From assembly GCF_964340395.1 (NCBI RefSeq), contig NC_135551.1, positions 1-64,000 on the forward strand: 64,000 nt of DNA. The letters are read 5' to 3'. The stretch comes from Glandiceps talaboti. Its lineage: Eukaryota > Hemichordata > Enteropneusta > Spengelidae. Made by a program: the position numbers and the translations under genes. Shown in pieces: positions 43,112 through 54,680 of the stretch; the first letter of the stretch is position 1; each line of letters begins with the position of its first letter. Below the pieces are notes generated by a model. The model saw nothing but the letters and a program-made list of their open reading frames with translations. It was not told the origin of the DNA and did not search any database.

Positions 43112-46100
43112 ACAAGCGACCTATCGGTCAGAATAGCTCCGCTGTTTTTTTTAAAATTTTATTTTTTATTTTGGTGACATGTAGAAGTGGTTCAGTTCTT
43201 CAGCTCTTCACTATGCAGTTTTGTTTTAGCGATGCAATAAAGTGGTTAGTGGTTTCATATGATGTCTCACTATAAAACACATTTTACACAGAAGTTGGTA
43301 ATGTATTGTACTTTTATACCATAGTCACCATTTTATAACAAAAATCTACTGTTATGAAAAATTGCACAAAATCTCAGAAAAAAAATGACTGGGAAATGCA
43401 CACAAGAAAAAGAAAAAAAAGAGAAGATTTTGAGGTTGGCTATAAATAATTCCAGTGTCTTACAGCTTTAACCCTGGAAAATTTTAATGATGAATGAAAT
43501 AAACTAGGGATCTAAAATAATTTTGAGGCAATTTGAATTTCAATTTTCTAACAAATTTACCAAGTCAACAACATTCAACTTGTACTAGTTGTAGTAGATA
43601 TATATATAGGGAAGAAATGTATTAATCGCCATCTTAGTTTCCGTACGGCGACAATCCCCAAGTACCCGAAAGAGAGTCATTCTCAGCCAACAGGGTTCGA
43701 CACTGGAGTAAAAAAGTCACTATCCCACAGGACTAGTAAAATTGATAACGTAGTAGTCCTGCAAAAAATTTGGTGGTCCTATCTTTAAGTGCTTTCGCTT
43801 GTTCACTTAGGCTCTTCATCTCTCTTAGTTTTTGCTCTACTTCTAATTCACTTTTCCGAACCCCATATTTATTTCAAACCGTGTGTTGTAATTGAACTGT
43901 CTATTTCTTTGTAGTTGTTTGTGCATCATCAACTCCTTACTGTAATTTTATTCTTTTTTATGTTTTGGAGCTTCTTCTCTTTTTTTGTTGCTTTCTGTGA
44001 GTAGTTTGTCTTAATTGGGGGGGGGGGGGGAGTAATAAGATGTTATGTGGTCTTATTTCTAGCTTAAATACTACATAACATTTCTGGTACACATTGATCT
44101 AACTATTGCATTTTTAAAAGACAAAAAATTACCTTCCCATGGAGCAAGTCTTTATAGTGTTGTCCTTAGTGCATATAAGAATGTATTTACAACATAAAAA
44201 TAAATAAATTTGAAGGTTACCAGCAGTTACAGCAAAATTTTGTTACTAATTACATGTACAAGTCACTTCGTCTATTTTCGTGTCTATGTACTTCCGGGTT
44301 GACATAAACGTTAAACGTGATACAGTCGGCCCTATAATTACTAAGAAATGACAAAACCGTTCGCAAAATAAAGTTCAGGATTTTAATTTTTCAAACTGAA
44401 TATCAATATCCACTACACATTCAATAACTGGTTTCGCGTATTTAGAAATGTGCCCCAAAACATGAACACGGAACACGGAATCATGTCAGTGTTAGTACAC
44501 TGTTACTAAGTTAGCAGTTTCATTGTAGGCTGTAAGTTGTACCGGTAAAAAAAAACGATCATCACATCATGTAGGAAGTACAAAAACATAGAACACGTTG
44601 TTTTCTTGCTGAATAAACTCACTGAAATAACAACACGGTCAAATTGCGTCTTCGATTTTGACAGCCACCATTGTTATGATTGAGCTTCACTTACATCCAA
44701 TTTGTACAGCGTTTTTACAAAGGGAGCTCGTCAATAACCTACCGAATAATTAACTCAGAAACGTAGTTTAAATACTAACTGATCTAAAAATTACTGTTCA
44801 GAAAGACTACGCATCCGTACATAAATACGAATTCATGCGACAAAGATTTCAACTTTACTTTACTTGTTACAGTGTACAGGCCAGCCTTACCCTTATTATA
44901 CACATATCATCGTACAACTAATTTTATTGGCTATAATATTAGCTACATTTGAAAGGTCTCACTTGATTGGCTCATCCTTCGCTATTCCCGTTTTCAAGAG
45001 ACACGCCAGAATAAAGTGCCACGTAGTACAGCAATGGCGCGAGATCGCCTGTTGGGCGACTTTCCCACCGGGTGTGCTTTTCGAAAACTACACAACACTA
45101 CACAACACATGCTTTTATGACACGGAATCATAGAAAATCTACACCGTTTCCAAACTAATCGTAATTTTATCACGAATAGACAACCAGAGTTGGTCAAAAT
45201 AGCAAATTAAAAATCAAATGAATTTTACTATGACCGTGAATTCATCATATAGCCGGTGGTTTGAATTCTGAGCTCCCTAATATACCTATCGAAAAGTCAC
45301 TATCCCGTCGGATGCATTTTAGTAACCTTTACTGGTCCTTACAGTGGTAACACTCGTTCATGTTCGATTACCTTTCATAAAGAAAACACAACGAAATGGT
45401 TGAAGTGATCTTTTTTTTAATTTTTAATTTCTTTTCATCACAACAACAAAATCTGCGGATCAAAAGTGTTGTAAACTAAACCAGAAAGAATTATCGGGCT
45501 GGCTAAACTTCCCGATGAACTAGAGTAAGGTCCAAGTCCAAGCATGGATGTATTAGTGGTCCAAGTAAGCCCCGATAGTACGTGAGAAAATCGTCTCAAA
45601 CTAGCGATACAACTTTCAAAATATAACTTGACATGTTAGAGTTATACAATTCAAGACGGGTTTTCACTCGAAAACAACAATTCTGTGAATAATGACACTG
45701 AACGCAGCGATTTCTCGGACGATGTTACCACTGCACTGTAACGTATGGCTGACAACGACTTGCTTCTGGGTTAGTCCCTCGTGCATCCGGGTACTTGGGA
45801 TTGTCCTGCATTACCACATCGGCAATTTTGACGCTGTAATTTTGCCACCAATATTATCGTACAAAAACAAAACTCCATAAATGAACCACAAAATAGTTTC
45901 CCTTTCAAAATGTGGTAATTTTAGAAAGAGTATTATCGTTTTTATTGACGACTGACTCTGTCAAAAATCGTTCGATACACTTCAGTTCAGGCATGGAAGA
46001 CTTCTCACAATGATAATGAGGTGCATATACTGGAATGAACCATTCTGTAGGAGGGGTGGGTGGAGAATTGGATTTGAAGTTTACAACCCTTTTTCGAGCA

Positions 46101-46665
46101 AATATTTGTCATTTGGGCGCACAATGCGTAGAATTAAGACTATAGCACATATTACATTGCTTGTTTGACGTCAATAGTGTCTTTTGAAAAGTTACACTTT
46201 ACCTAAAGTCTCGCGGACTGATTTCCAATATGGCGTCGGTCATAATACTCATTAACATATTCATTTTTTTTTCAAATTTCAAAAAAAAAATCATAAAAAA
46301 TAGAAGAGAAGACGTGCTGACTTGAAATTAACAAATCTAAGTAAGCTACCCCCTGTGCATCAACACACCAGATATCAAAGCAATCTGATTTGAAGTTTAT
46401 GAGGAGTTGATGAAAAAGTCATTTTTGGAAAAAAAATCATACAAAATTGAAAATGGCACAGATCAACTTGGCATGAACAAATCTGAATAGCCTCCCCCCA
46501 GGGAACATGCACACCAAATATCGAAGAATTCCGACTGTCACTTTCAGAGTAGATAGTGAAAATATAAAAGTTTGACGGACACATATGATTCACTCTACTC
46601 TCTATACCTCAATACCCACCTATACCTAAAGCTACGCTTTCAGCTTTCGCTGACAGCGGAGCTAA
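43112..46665. mobile_element. Family A element, copy A3, interrupted
   Basis: Follows A1/A2 to about 43690, then continues with 1.68 kb of unrelated sequence. It resumes at about 45370 (ACCTTTCATAAAGAAAACAC) and ends at TGACAGCGGAGCTA. The second half is more diverged from A1/A2 and closer to the A4-A6 type (TACCTCAATACCCACCTATA near its end). Confidence 0.8.
43690..45370. other. 1.68-kb insertion inside A3
   Basis: Starts CAACAGGGTTCGACACTGGA and ends near ACAGTGGTAACACTCG. AAAAGTCACTATCCC occurs near both ends (43716 and 45293). It contains a G-run at about 44018-44031. Frames up to 89 codons (44864-45133) have no recognised motif. Confidence 0.6.
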
Positions 46666-46882
46666 AAAATGGTCTAATCTATTTTAAATTTTGAGTAAAC
46701 AAAATAAACCAATATAAAATTAGAACAAAAAAAATGTACAAAATCAACTGAGGTTTTTTTAATTTTTAATTAATCATAACTAGTTTCAATATTAGCACAA
46801 CTATATTTAAAATATTGTTGACCTGTTTTGTCAGATTTTTGAAGACCTTCTGATCTTATATAAAATGGAACTGATAAAAATT
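46666..46882. other. AT-rich spacer
   Basis: No gene or repeat unit is recognised. Confidence 0.4.
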
Positions 46883-47149
46883 CTAAATCTTACTAATACG
46901 TGATGGTAAATAATAATTAAATTTAATAAAATTATCATTTTCAACTTTACCTATATAACTTATACCAAATTTACCAGTAATTGTTTTTACTTCAGTTACT
47001 TTATATATTACATGTACTGGTAAATCCCTCCATTTTTTAACAGATTGTTCTTGTACTGCTTTGTTAAATTGATCTTGTGTTGGAATACAACTTGTTGGAA
47101 TATAACTTGTTGGTTTTGTTAGATGTGATATATTAACTTTATGTGCCAT
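46883..47149 (-). CDS. Unrecognised 88-residue protein
   Basis: Starts MAHKVNISHL and ends YYLPSRISKI. The middle has WRDLPVHVIYKVTEVKTI followed by GKFGISYIGKVEND. A pattern of LPxxxxYxVxxVKxxxxxFG with later YLPxRI suggests a small beta-rich fold, perhaps OB-like, but I do not recognise the family and do not assign a function. It lies about 190 bp downstream of, and on the same strand as, the larger unknown ORF. The two may belong to one mobile or viral-derived unit; this is inference from adjacency. The AT-rich codon use is similar in both. Confidence 0.5.
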   Translation of the reverse strand: MAHKVNISHLTKPTSYIPTSCIPTQDQFNKAVQEQSVKKWRDLPVHVIYKVTEVKTITGKFGISYIGKVENDNFIKFNYYLPSRISKI

Positions 47150-47335
47150 TGTGTTTGTATATTATTAATATTCTGTTTGTTTAAATTGAAAATATTATAT
47201 CTCTAATCTTTTATTAAGTGTATCAACTCATTTTTTTTATTCTCTCTTATTGTTGTCAGACTCAAGTTAGACAACACGAATCATAGTCTTATCGTTTTAT
47301 AGTTAAAACAACATACCTATAAAATAAGCCTAATA

Positions 47336-47510
47336 TTAAAATATCTTAAAATCTATAAGAATCATACGTTTCAAAGTTATTGTTTTGATATCTAGAAACT
47401 TTAACCCTTGTGTTATTTTATATAACACTTTATTTTCTTTTAACTTTTCTGTATAAGTAACATCGATATGATCTTTCTCAATATGAATTTCAATTAAACA
47501 ATAATGTACG
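47336..47510 (-). pseudogene. Probable C-terminal end of the unknown gene, cut off by an insertion
   Basis: After the insertion ends, the minus-strand frame reads CLIEIHIEKDHIDVTYTEKL and continues to LIDFKIF and a stop. Its composition (Lys/Ile/Glu-rich) is like that of the large frame at 48063-48850. The reading frame differs by one from the upstream part across a simple removal of the insertion, so an extra indel would be needed. The link is an inference. Confidence 0.45.
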
Positions 47511-48063
47511 CCCTCCCAGCCCATAATGGACGAAAGCAAACTTTGAACGACATAATGGGCGAGGCGACAGCCGAGCCCATTATGGAGTGCAAAGTTTGTT
47601 TGAGTCCATTATGGACTGGGAGGGCGTACATTATTGTTATTATTTTATAGTTTGCCAATTCCAGTGAATTTGTAGACCGAGAAACGCAAAACAATGTATA
47701 AAATACACAGCGCTGAACATCGTCTGCCATGTTCGGACCGGAAGCTGAATACTAATCATAGCGACACACGTACGTACACGTACACACACATATACACTTC
47801 AATGAACTGCTGTGAACACAAATTTGTTTCATGAATGCGTTGTATTTTTAAACAGTAGAAATGACAATCATAAGTAACAACATACATTTCGAAAAAATAC
47901 CTAGTCGTATGAAGAAAGAGAACAAATAAGCTTGTATTGTTATGCTCGTTCCGGGGCCGCGATGCCCAATAACGGAGTACATTATCAGTAATAATGTACA
48001 GCGATGACGTCACAAAATTCACTGGAATTGGTAATGCTATAATATAATAGTTAATAATGTACG
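47502..48063. mobile_element. Compound inverted-repeat insertion in the unknown gene
   Basis: The inner hairpin 47502-47640 has AATAATGTACGCCCTCCCAG facing CTGGGAGGGCGTACATTATT, with CCATAATGG pairs inside. The larger pair 47621-47674 faces 48008-48063 and includes CCAATTCCAGTGAATTT opposed to AAATTCACTGGAATTGG. AATAATGTACG also occurs as a direct repeat at 47502-47512 and 48053-48063, a candidate duplication of 10-11 bp. No transposase. Best read as one or two MITE-like units inserted in the gene. Confidence 0.75.
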
Positions 48064-48907
48064 TTGATATTGAAAGTCCTTCCAAAAGAGTATCATATTC
48101 ACTCTCAGTATTTAATTTAATACATTTAATAACAATTATACCACTGGTTACTTTCTTTATATCTTCCGTCATCGCTTCATTAGCAGTAAACAATTTTAAT
48201 TTAGCCTCGCCGTCAGGTTTCAAACCCAATATTTTAAACGGTGTATCATAAAATAAGTTAACATTTCCTTCTTGAACGTTATAACTACAATACCATTCCC
48301 CTGAATTTAAAATTCTACAAAAAGTATTGTTTTCTTTCACTATTGTTTTTGAAGCATCCAATTTTAAATGCAGCTTTGGATTCAGAAGGTCTAGTCTAGG
48401 ATCTGCTTCTGGTAAATAGTGTCTGATATCAGTTAAATTAAATGTCTTATTATTATCATTATAAACCAACACATAAGGAACTCGGTCAGTTAAACCATGG
48501 TCAATAGTTAATGGTTTTTCAATCAATTCAATAAAATCTCGTGGTAATTCAAAAGTATAGAACTTATCATCTCTGTTGCTAAACACAAAGCCAAATGGTA
48601 CATGATGTTTTGTTAATTTATATTCTTCGATTGTCACATCTATATCATTTAGGTCTACTAAATTGTTGGTATGCTCATGTGATTGAACTGCTGCTGGTTC
48701 TAAATTAAATGATTTAGAACTATTTTTCCATTTAAAAACGAAATCTTTATTATTATTACGTCCGGTTAAATATGGTGTGGGTGTGTAAACATCTTTGAGA
48801 TCATTAAGTGCATATCCTTGTGGTGCTATCATACCTAATCCAAAATTTGATGGCATACTGCCAACAGAGTGACCTCCTACCAATCCTCCCCCCCTCCCCA
48901 TCCACAA
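47756..48907 (-). CDS. Unrecognised protein; its C-terminal third is inserted non-coding element
   Basis: The open frame has 383 codons, but only the stretch from about 48850 to 48064 looks like the original gene. It runs from MIAPQGYALNDLKDVYTPTP through HVPFGFVFSNRDDKFYTFEL, VPYVLVYNDNNKTFNLTDI and LKLDASKTIVKENNTFCRIL to a stretch ending LLEGLSIST. It looks soluble: no signal peptide or membrane segment is seen in that part. The upstream MWMGRGGG start lies in a C-rich repeat and is doubtful; MPSNFGLG or MIAPQG are likelier starts. The last ~100 residues are translated from the inverted-repeat insertion and vary in character. I do not recognise the family. The paired small ORF at 46883-47149 is on the same strand. 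A viral-derived or transposon-derived origin is possible but unproven. Confidence 0.5.
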   Translation of the reverse strand: MWMGRGGGLVGGHSVGSMPSNFGLGMIAPQGYALNDLKDVYTPTPYLTGRNNNKDFVFKWKNSSKSFNLEPAAVQSHEHTNNLVDLNDIDVTIEEYKLTKHHVPFGFVFSNRDDKFYTFELPRDFIELIEKPLTIDHGLTDRVPYVLVYNDNNKTFNLTDIRHYLPEADPRLDLLNPKLHLKLDASKTIVKENNTFCRILNSGEWYCSYNVQEGNVNLFYDTPFKILGLKPDGEAKLKLFTANEAMTEDIKKVTSGIIVIKCIKLNTESEYDTLLEGLSISTYIINYYIIALPIPVNFVTSSLYIITDNVLRYWASRPRNEHNNTSLFVLFLHTTRYFFEMYVVTYDCHFYCLKIQRIHETNLCSQQFIEVYMCVYVYVRVSL

Positions 48908-49195
48908 TTTTCAAAACAGCATGACTCCTCCCTACTGCCAACAGAGTGACCTCCTACCAATCCCCCCCCCCCCCCCCGCCAAAGAAACTAACTGGTCCCT
49001 AAGAATGTTCCTATCAACCCAATCAAATATTTTAGTTTGGAATTATAGATTTCTGACCAAAAAGACACATTTTTAGCATTTTTCGATCATCATGTCATGA
49101 ACAATTCTTAATATAAACATCCTGTAGAATGTTCCAATAATATTTCAGCTTAATCTGTTCTGTAGTTTTGGAAATAAACATTTTTGAAGTTCAGT
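48870..49195 (+). repeat. Fragments of families C and B
   Basis: A C-run followed by AAAGAAACTAACTGGTCCCT (near 48958-48998) resembles the end of family C. AGACACATTTTTAGC through CAGTTGTGCTAAAAATTACA (49060-49210) resembles the right part of family B. Confidence 0.6.
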
Positions 49196-49760
49196 TGTGC
49201 TAAAAATTACATGAGTACCAAAAATAGTGCTTAAAAGTGTATACTTCTTTTCTTCAATATTACTTGTAAACATGATTGAAAGAAATGACCAACATGTAAA
49301 CACTACACAATGTGTCTGTGTGATAGGCAAGAATTAACTTGATTTTGATACCTGACCCTGCAGGTTAAGGTCAAGGTCTCAAAAAGATAGCTTGCATCTG
49401 GTAAGATGGGGTAAACACTTGAATGGAGTCTCTATGTATTACAGTTTTTGAGTTATACAGTAAATAATGACTTTTAATGACAAATATGGCTGTCAAAGCG
49501 GTATAAGCACCAGATATAATGCTTGTGTATAGTGCCTTTCTTAAATATTACCTGTAAACATAATTTAAAAGAAATTGCTATATGTAAATACTGCAATGTG
49601 TCCGTGACAGGCAGGAATTGGCTTGATTTTGATAATTGATCCAAATGGTGAAGGTCAAGGGTCAAAAGATAGCCCGCATCTGATAATATAGGGTGCACAC
49701 TGGAATGGAGTCTTTATGTATTCATTTTTTGAGTTATGCATTAAATATTGACTTTAATTC
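49196..49760. repeat. Diverged tandem duplication, unit of about 290-300 bp
   Basis: The order AATATTAC.TGTAAACAT, CAATGTGTC, CTTGATTTTGATA, AAGGTCAAGG, AAAGATAGC and TGGAGTCT.TATGTATT occurs twice (about 49250-49450 and 49540-49740), followed each time by AAATATGGC. Confidence 0.8.
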
Positions 49761-50239
49761 AAACTACAAATATGGCCACCATTCCGTCAAATTTGCATAT
49801 ATCAAAAAGCAAATTGACGCGCATAAGTTCCACATGATATGTCACCTTTGTGTCGGGTTTCAAAGAAATCAGATTTTGCATGTCTGAGAAATGACGTATA
49901 TCATGTATTATGGACAGACTGATGGGCGGACGCATGGATGGACAGATGGAGCCTATTGTAATAGCACCCCTTGAAAAATCTACAAATCTACATCCAATAT
50001 GGCAACTGAAATAATTCAATAATAGGTTCCCTCAGGTGAAGTATAATTCTCAGATAAAAATAGTTGCATGATTACTAAATACATGTACATAGAATGAAAA
50101 GAGACTTACCGAAGAGTGCCATTAGCTACCTTATTAATAATATCTTTTAAGATATCTGAGCATTTAGTTAAGGAAGTATTTGTAAAGACAGCAGCAAGTT
50201 ATTTGGAAATACAATGACTCTATTAACTCAGACAGAATA
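49761..50239. other. No recognised gene
   Basis: A GGACAGACTGATGGGCGGAC low-complexity tract lies near 49912-49945. Nothing else is recognised. Confidence 0.45.
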
Positions 50240-50725
50240 CTGTCATGTTTACATTCTACAACCATAAATACTGACATGTTTACATTCTACAACCAATAAT
50301 ACTGATATGTTTACATTCTACAACCATAAATACTGACATGTTTACATTCTACAACCAATAATACTGACATGTTTACATTCTACAATCATAAATACTGACA
50401 TGTTTACATTCTACAACCATAAATACTGATATGTTTACATTCTACAACCATAAATACTGACATGTTTACATTCTACAACCATAAATACTGACATGTTTAC
50501 ATTCTACAACCATAAATACTGACATGTTTACATTCTACAACCATAAATACTGACATGTTTACATTATACAATCATAAATACTGACATGTTTACATTCTAC
50601 AACCATAAATACTGACATGTTTACATTATACAATCATAAATACTGACATGTTTACATTCTACAACCATAAATACTGACATGTTTACATTCTACAACCATA
50701 AATACTGACATGTTTACATTCTACA
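50240..50725. repeat. 31-bp minisatellite, array 1
   Basis: The unit ACTGACATGTTTACATTCTA plus CAACCATAAAT repeats about 15 times, with CCATAAAT/CCAATAAT/TCATAAAT variants. Interrupted at 50726 by A4. Confidence 0.97.
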
Positions 50726-53210
50726 ACAAGCGACCTATCGGTCAGAATAGCTCCGCTGTTTTTTTTTTAATTTAATTTTTTATTTTGGTGACATGTAGAA
50801 GTGGTTCAGGTCTTCAGCTCTTCGAGTCACTATGCAGTTTTGTTTTAGCGATGCAATAAAGTGGTTAGTGGTTTCATATGATGTCTCACTATAAAACACA
50901 TTTTACACAGAAGCTGGTAATGTATTGTACTTTTATACCATAGTCACCATTTTATAACAAAAATCTACTGTTATGAAAAATTGCACAAAATCTCAGAAAA
51001 AAATGACTGGGAAATGCACACAAGAAAAAGAAAAAAAGAGGATTTTGAGGTTGGCTATAAGTAATTCCAGTGTCTTACAGCTGTAACCCTGGAAAATTTT
51101 AATGAAGAATGAAATAAACTAGGGATCTAAAATAATTTTGAGGCAATTTGAATTTCAATTTTCTAACAAATTTACAAAGTCAACAACATTCAACTTGTTC
51201 TAGTTGTGGTAGATATATATAGGGAAGAAATGTATTAATCGCCATCTTAGTTTCCGTACGGCGACAATCTCAAGTACCCGGAAGAGAGTCATTCTCAGCC
51301 ATACGTTACAGTGGTAACACTCGTTCATGTTCGGTTACCTTTCACAAAGAAAACACAACGAAATGGTTGAAATGATCTTTTTTTAATTTCTTTTCATCAC
51401 AACAACAAAATCTGCGTGATCAAAAGTGTTGTAAACTAAACCAGAAAGAATTATCGGACTGGCTAAACTTCCCGATGAACTGGAAGGTCCTACTACTTCC
51501 AAGTAAGCCTCGATAGTACTATAGTACGTGAGAAAATCGTCTCAAACTAGCGATACAACTTTCAAAATATAACTTGACATGTCTTCATTTGTTAGAGTTA
51601 TACAATTCAAGACGGGTTTTCACTCGAAAACAACAATTCTGTGAATAATGACACTCTGAACGCAGCGATTTCTCGGACGATGTTACCACTGTAACGTATG
51701 GCTGACAACGACTTGCTTCCGGGTTAGTCCCTCGTGCATACGGGTGGATTGTCGGCGATTAATACATACATGTACATCGTCTGATATTTTAATTCACAGT
51801 GTTTTTTGTGACCGGCGCCTGTCAGCAGACTCTGCCATTTTTTTCATCATTCATTGTATTTAAACCTTGTACTTGACATTTCGCAATATTTATAATTCTC
51901 AACAAAATACCTCAACATGCCTCACTTCGCTCGTACTCAAAGCAGCCCCGCACGTAGTCCTGCTTGCATACGGAGGAATTCGGGACTCGATTCTGACAAT
52001 TGTCCCTCCCCCTCCGGTGTTTAGAGTCAAGTCAGTAATACCATGGATGTATTAGTGAGATCTCACTAATACATCCATGGTAATACAGACTCGTGCACCC
52101 GAGGACTACCCCGCGCGGTATGATCACTGACACTGATGACATGATGAGAGAGAACCTTTTCGGATTTACATGTAAAACGGGGAAAGATACGCAAAACATA
52201 ATGCAAAGTCTGAAGCCAAATTAAAGTTGTAATTATTTTAATTATTTTTACTTGCCAAATATTTGCATTTTGGAAAGGCATGTGAACTGTCGGCCATATT
52301 TAAACTTCAACCGCATGCCTGGCATGCCCTTCCTTACGCAAGTTGTCTGAATTCTGGTTCACTGTCATTCCAAATTGCACGACAATATAGAATTAACCAC
52401 AAGTTACATGTTATCTGAAAACATCACACTTTTATAGTGGGTCTGAAGTGTGATTTTAGTGAGTACTAAGAACGTCCTGTGTTGATACTCAAGATACTTG
52501 CTGTGGAAAATCGCTCGGTCGAATGAGGTCACCTTCAGCTTCTGGTCGAATCGGGATAGAGTATGCAAATGAGGATGTTGCGGATTGGCTGATAATGTAG
52601 AAGGGTGCAGAATTGGATTTGAAGTTTACAACCCTGTTTCGAACAAACGCTTGTCATTTGGGCGCCCAATGCGTAGAATTATGACTATAGCACATATTAC
52701 ATTGCTTGTTTGACGTCAATAGTGTCTTTTGAAAAGTGGCAGTTTACTTAAAGTCTCGTCGACTGATTTCCAATATGGCGTCGGTCATTATGCTCATTAA
52801 CATATTCATTTTTTTTTCAAATTACAAAAAAAAAATCATAAAAAATAAAAATGAGGATGTGCTGACTTGAAATTAACAAATCTGAGTAAGCTACCCCCTG
52901 CGCATCAACACGCCAGATATCAAAGCAATCTAATAAGAGGTTTTCAAGGAGTTGATGAAAATGACATTTTATGAAAAAAAATCATAAAAAATTGAAAATG
53001 GCACAGATCAACTTGGCATGAACAAATCTGAATAGCCTCCCCCCAGGGAACATGCACACCAAATATCGAAGAATTCCGACTGTCACTTATGGAGTAGATA
53101 GTAAAAATATAAAAGTTTGACGGACACCTATGATTCACTCTACTCTCTATACCTCAATACCCACCTATACCTAAAGCTACGCTTTCAGCTTTCGCTGACA
53201 GCGGAGCTAA
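50726..53210. mobile_element. Family A element, copy A4, between minisatellite arrays
   Basis: Starts CAAGCGACC directly after minisatellite TTCTACAA and ends GGAGCTAA directly before TCATAAATACTGAC. Joining the flanks gives a normal minisatellite junction, so A4 sits inside the array. It carries a 45-bp palindromic insertion absent from A5 and A6, and lacks some bases present there (for example GACACGTTCATGTCG near 52277). Confidence 0.9.
52036..52085. mobile_element. 40-bp perfect palindrome inserted with TAATA duplication
   Basis: 52041-52080 is a perfect palindrome; its left half is CCATGGATGTATTAGTGAGA. TAATA flanks it on both sides (52036-52040 and 52081-52085). The same site in A5 (near 56845) and A6 (near 61640) has one TAATA and no palindrome. 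The inner CATGGATGTATTAGTG also occurs at 45544-45559 in A3. Confidence 0.9.
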
Positions 53211-54680
53211 TCATAAATACTGACATGTTTACATTCTACAACCATAAATACTGACATGTTTACATTCTACAATCATACATACTGACATGTTTACATTATA
53301 CAATCATAAATACTGACATGTTTACATTCTACAACCATAAATACTGACATGTTTACATTCTACAACCATAAATACTGACATGTTTACATTCTACAATCAT
53401 AAATACTGACATGTTTACATTCTACAACCATAAATACTGACATGTTTACATTCTACAACCATAAATACTGACATGTTTACATTCTACAATCATAAATACT
53501 GACATGTTTACATTCTACAACCATAAATACTGACATGTTTACATTCTACAACCAATAATACTGACATGTTTATATTCTACAACCATAAATACTGACATGT
53601 TTACATTCTACAACCATAAATACTGACATGTTTACATTATACAATCATAAATACTGACATGTTTACATTCTACAACCAATAATACTGACATGTTTACATT
53701 CTACAACCATAAATACTGACATGTTTACATTATACAATCATAAATACTCACATGTTTACATTCTACAACCATAAATACTGACATGTTTACATTCTACAAC
53801 CATAAATACTGACATGTTTACATTCTACAACCATAAATACTGACATGTTTACATTCTACAACCATAAATACTGAAATATTGACGTGTTTACATTCTACAA
53901 TCATAAATACTGACATGTTTACATTCTACAACCATAAATACTGACATGTTTACATTCTACAACCAATAATACTGAAATATTGACGTGTTTACATTCTACA
54001 ACCATAAATACTGACATGTTTACATTCTACAACCATAAATACTGACATGTTTACATTCTACAACCATAAATACTGACATGTTTACATTCTACAATCATAA
54101 ATACTGACATGTTTACATTCAACAACAATAAATACTGACATGTTTACATTCTACAACCATAAACACTGACATGTTTACATTCTACAACCATAAACACTGA
54201 CATGTTTACATTCTACAACCATAAATACTGACATGTTTACATTCTACAACCATAAATACTGACATGTTTACATTCTACAACCATAAATACTGACATGTTT
54301 ACATTCTACAACCAATAATACTGACATGTTTACATTCTACAACCATAAATACTGATATGTTTACATTCTACAATCATAAACACTGACATGTTTACATTCT
54401 ACAACCATAATTACTGACATGTTTACATTCTACAACCATAAATACTGACATGTTTACATTTTACAACCAATAATACTGATATGTTTACATTCTTTACCAT
54501 AAATACTGACATGTTTACATTCTACAACCATAAACACTGACATGTTTACATTCTACAACCATAAACACTGACATGTTTACATTCTACAACCATAAATACT
54601 GACATGTTTACATTCTACAACCATAAACACTGACATGTTTACATTCTACAACCATAAATACTGACATGTTTACATTCAAC
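53211..54680. repeat. 31-bp minisatellite, array 2 (about 1.47 kb)
   Basis: About 47 units. Two compound units contain GAAATATTGACGTG (near 53873 and 53972). The array is repeated almost exactly at 58006-59475. Confidence 0.97.

Noticed and set aside
50240-50725. Regularly spaced 31-bp repeats that could suggest a CRISPR array
   Set aside because: Repeats are contiguous with no unique spacers, the context is eukaryotic, and variants are point changes: a minisatellite.
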